Of a stretch of DNA of 8,400 nt, positions 5,982 to 8,400 are shown one piece after another. Under the pieces are notes generated by a model. That model did not search any database. It saw only the letters and a list, made by a program, of their open reading frames with translations, and was not told the DNA's origin. A program made the translations under genes and the position numbers. The DNA is from an uncultured Bacteroidales bacterium (lineage in GTDB: Bacteria; Bacteroidota; Bacteroidia; Bacteroidales; Bacteroidaceae): positions 1 to 8,400 of the forward strand of contig CAMAMZ010000090.1 in NCBI GenBank assembly GCA_945837185.1, given 5' to 3'. Position 1 is the stretch's first letter; each line of letters opens with the position of its first letter.

Positions 5982-7370
5982 ATGGAAATATTTTTCATCC
6001 GACTATTACAGTTTATATTGGCCATCTCCCTTTTGGTGCTCCTGCACGAGGGTGGTCACATGTTTTTCTCCAAACTCTTCGGGGTGAGGGTAGAGAAGTT
6101 TTTTATCTTCTTTGATGTAGGTATTGGTAAGTGGACAGGTAAACTGTTCAGTTTCCGGCGTCGTGGCGATGATACCGAGTATGGTATGGGCTGGTTGCCT
6201 TTGGGCGGCTATTGCAAGATATCGGGCATGATCGACGAGAGCTTTGATACCGAACAGATGAAGAAGCCAGCACAGCCTTGGGAGTTCCGTACCAAACCGG
6301 CTTGGCAACGCCTCTTGATTATGATAGGTGGTGTGTTGGTGAATTTCGTACTGGCGTTGTTCATCTATTCCATGGTGCTCTTCCATTGGGGAGAAACCTA
6401 TATCCCGGTGAAAGATATGAGCATGGGTATGAAATTCAATGCGCAGGCTAAGGCATTGGGCTTTCAAGACCATGATGTGCTGATAGGCACGGATAAGGGA
6501 GCCTTTCGGGAGTTTAATGTCGATGTGTATCGCGACCTTTCAGAGGCACAACGGGCTGACATCATCCGCAATGGCAAGCCCATGTCCATCAACCTGCCGG
6601 GCGACATCAATCTGCTTGATATGCTGAAAGCCACCCCAGGGTTCATGCGTCCGTTCATTCCTGCTGAAGTAGACAGCGTGTTGCCCAAATCGCCCGCTGC
6701 CTTAGCTGGAATACGAAAGGGAGACAAAATTCTGGCTTTGGGCAATACACCGGTTGATTCGTGGAATGCCTATCAGGATGAGGTAAGTAAGCTTGCCGAT
6801 GCCATGACCGATGCCAAGACGCCTGCCGACAGTCTGCGGTTACGCACGTCTACCGTCACTTTCCTCCGCAATGGCAAAGACACCATCAAGGTTGCCATGG
6901 TGCTGACACCGGAGCTGATGATGGGAACAATCATGACCAATCTGGCTACCTATTATAAACCTGTCACCATCCACTATGGCTTCTTCGAGAGTTTCCCCGC
7001 CGGTGCCCGTTATGGTGTCAACGTGCTGGCAGGCTATGTGGGCGACATGAAATATGTGTTCACGGCCGATGGTGCCAAGAGCCTGGGAGGCTTTGTGGCT
7101 TTGGGAAGCCTGTTCCCCGCTACATGGGACTGGCATGTGTTCTGGCTGATGACGGCTTTCTTCAGCATTATCTTGGCCTTCATGAATATCTTGCCCATAC
7201 CTGCACTCGATGGCGGCCATGTCCTTTTCTTGTGCTATGAGATGATTACAGGGCGCAAACCATCTGAAACCTTCCTCATCAGGGCAGAGTATGTGGGCTT
7301 CTCCATCTTGATTCTGCTGTTGCTCTTGGCCAATTTGAATGATATCCTGCGCCTGTTAGGCTATCTCTAA
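5982..7370 (+). CDS. rseP: RIP metalloprotease RseP (site-2 protease family)
   Basis: Inner-membrane zinc protease that cuts transmembrane segments, such as anti-sigma factors and leftover signal peptides in E. coli. It has 462 residues, near the E. coli size of 450. TM1 covers about 6-21 and ends in the zinc motif HEGGH (His22, Glu23, His26). The conserved loop TEYGMGWLPLGGYCKISGM lies at 65-83 (split as WLPLGGYCKI plus SGM). TM2 is about 111-134. A periplasmic part follows: a divergent PDZ-like stretch near 140-215 and a clear PDZ domain near 228-305 (SPAALAGIRKGDKILALG). TM3 (about 387-402) leads into NILPIPALDGGH with the third zinc ligand Asp410. TM4 is about 433-455. It ends the tight gene run. 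Its substrate here is not evident, since no anti-sigma gene lies nearby. Confidence 0.95.
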   Translation: MEIFFIRLLQFILAISLLVLLHEGGHMFFSKLFGVRVEKFFIFFDVGIGKWTGKLFSFRRRGDDTEYGMGWLPLGGYCKISGMIDESFDTEQMKKPAQPWEFRTKPAWQRLLIMIGGVLVNFVLALFIYSMVLFHWGETYIPVKDMSMGMKFNAQAKALGFQDHDVLIGTDKGAFREFNVDVYRDLSEAQRADIIRNGKPMSINLPGDINLLDMLKATPGFMRPFIPAEVDSVLPKSPAALAGIRKGDKILALGNTPVDSWNAYQDEVSKLADAMTDAKTPADSLRLRTSTVTFLRNGKDTIKVAMVLTPELMMGTIMTNLATYYKPVTIHYGFFESFPAGARYGVNVLAGYVGDMKYVFTADGAKSLGGFVALGSLFPATWDWHVFWLMTAFFSIILAFMNILPIPALDGGHVLFLCYEMITGRKPSETFLIRAEYVGFSILILLLLLANLNDILRLLGYL

Positions 7371-7405
7371 GCAGCATGGCTACAACTGAAAACGAATAAA
7401 TTGCA

Positions 7406-7420
7406 TATTGTGAAACAATA
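7406..7420 (+). repeat. Short inverted repeat ahead of trpS
   Basis: TATTGT and ACAATA form perfect 6-base arms around a GAA loop, within the 72-base gap between rseP and trpS and ending 22 bases before the trpS ATG. The stem is mostly A-T and no T-run follows, so it does not look like an intrinsic terminator. It could be a weak mRNA hairpin or an operator half-site pair, or chance in AT-rich DNA. The rest of the gap holds only a poor -7-like string (TAAATTG at 7397-7403). Confidence 0.3.
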
Positions 7421-7442
7421 AACAAATCGTATTGATACCATT

Positions 7443-8400
7443 ATGGGAAAAATTATCTTGACCGGTGACCGTCCTACCGGTAAGTTGCATCTCGGACATT
7501 ACATAGGTTCTTTACGCCGCAGGGTGCAGTTGCAAAAAGAGGGCGATTACGACCGTATGTTTGTCTTTATGGCAGATGTGCAGGCACTGACCGACAATGC
7601 CGACAATCCGGAAAAGATTCGTCAGAATATCGTGGAAGTGGCACTCGACTATCTGTCGGCAGGACTCGACCCCGAACGTTGCACCCTTTTTATCCAAAGT
7701 CGCATACCCGAATTGGCAGAACTCACCACCTACCTCATGAACTTGGTGAGCGTGTCGCGCGTACAGCGCAATCCTACGGTAAAGACAGAAATCAAAATGC
7801 GTAACTTTGAAACCAACCTGCCTCTGGGCTTCTTCTGCTATCCGGTGTCGCAAGCTGCCGACATCACCGCCTTTAAAGCCACTACCGTACCTGCGGGAGA
7901 AGACCAGGAACCTATGTTGGAGGTGACACGTGAGCTGGTACGCCGTTTCAACCAAACCTACGGTGAGGTGCTGGTAGAACCGAATATCCTGCTGCCGGAG
8001 AATGCTACTGCAAGGAGGCTGCCGGGTACCGACGGTAAAGAGAAGATGAGCAAGAGCTTGGGCAACTGTATCTACCTGAGCGATGATGCCGACACAGTAT
8101 GGCAGAAGGTGCGTTCTATGTATACCGACCCTACGCATGTCAATGTGAAAGATCCGGGACATGTGGAGGGGAATGCGGTCTTTACCTATCTTGATGCTTT
8201 CTCTACCGATCAGGATTTTGCCGATTTCTGGCCTGAGTTCACTTGCTTGGATGAGTTGAAGGCTGCCTATACAGCAGGAGGAATCGGTGACATGAAATGC
8301 AAAAAGTTGCTCAACAATGTCATCAATAGGATGTTGGAGCCTATTCGCCAGCGCAGACATGAATTTGAACAGGATATCCCAGAGATATTCAATATTCTTA
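7443..8400 (+). CDS. trpS: Tryptophanyl-tRNA synthetase, C-terminus cut by window edge
   Basis: Class Ic enzyme that charges tRNA-Trp with tryptophan using ATP. The frame is open from the ATG to the right edge, giving 319 complete codons; family members of this type are roughly 330-350 residues, so only a short tail should be missing. The start MGKIILTGDRPTGKLHLGHY carries the HIGH-type motif HLGH at 16-19. GEDQ lies at 152-155 within the AADITAFKATTVPAGEDQ stretch, which binds Trp and adenylate. KMSKS is at 201-205. The wording of these motifs (TGDRPTG, YPVSQAADITAFKA) resembles the TrpS clade I recall from lactobacilli and Bacteroidota more than the E. coli type. It is on the same strand as rseP, 72 bases downstream; whether it has its own promoter is unclear. 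No Trp-rich leader peptide is present in the gap. Confidence 0.94.
   Translation, partial: MGKIILTGDRPTGKLHLGHYIGSLRRRVQLQKEGDYDRMFVFMADVQALTDNADNPEKIRQNIVEVALDYLSAGLDPERCTLFIQSRIPELAELTTYLMNLVSVSRVQRNPTVKTEIKMRNFETNLPLGFFCYPVSQAADITAFKATTVPAGEDQEPMLEVTRELVRRFNQTYGEVLVEPNILLPENATARRLPGTDGKEKMSKSLGNCIYLSDDADTVWQKVRSMYTDPTHVNVKDPGHVEGNAVFTYLDAFSTDQDFADFWPEFTCLDELKAAYTAGGIGDMKCKKLLNNVINRMLEPIRQRRHEFEQDIPEIFNIL

Noticed and set aside
7376..7399. Seven-codon reading frame (MATTENE) before trpS, as a possible attenuation leader
   Set aside because: It contains no Trp codons and no alternative terminator structure follows, so there is no basis for a leader peptide.
7512..8360. 282-codon open frame on the minus strand
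   Set aside because: It lies wholly antisense to trpS, whose motifs (HLGH, GEDQ, KMSKS) are intact on the plus strand. The minus translation is rich in His, Cys and Gln and resembles no family; it is a codon-bias shadow.

Overview
This window is a compact housekeeping region of a Bacteroidota chromosome, most likely Bacteroidales and Prevotellaceae-like. The reasons are the protein types (a DUF4290 protein, RseP with an HEGGH zinc motif, MurA with Asp in place of the catalytic Cys), promoter -7 boxes of the Bacteroidota form TAnnTTTG, and the lack of strong Shine-Dalgarno sites. Genus cannot be fixed from the sequence alone. I see no mobile element, CRISPR array, tRNA, rRNA or phage gene, and no gene-free stretch longer than about 90 bases.

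Layout. Positions 1-1528 hold a leftward operon, yicC - gmk - nadD, with nadD running off the left edge after its first 11 codons. An 87-base divergent intergenic region (1529-1615) holds one TAnnTTTG box on each strand. Positions 1616-7370 hold a tight rightward run: tsaB - DUF4290 gene - murA - rimM - dxr - rseP, with gaps of 38, 21, -1, 6 and 15 bases. After a 72-base gap, trpS starts at 7443 and runs off the right edge near its C-terminus.

How the genes fit together. The leftward operon combines an RNase-type YicC protein with guanylate kinase (GMP to GDP) and NAD synthesis. The rightward run mixes translation and RNA functions (TsaB for t6A tRNA modification, RimM for 30S maturation, possibly TrpS) with envelope supply and surveillance: MurA is the first committed step of peptidoglycan synthesis, Dxr the committed step of the MEP isoprenoid pathway that feeds the lipid carrier, and RseP is an intramembrane protease. 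The DUF4290 gene sits in the middle of these and has no known function.

I found no convincing undescribed system. The points most worth a second look are the Cys-to-Asp MurA (predicted fosfomycin insensitivity), the conserved orphan DUF4290 protein locked between tsaB and murA, and the compact divergent promoter.
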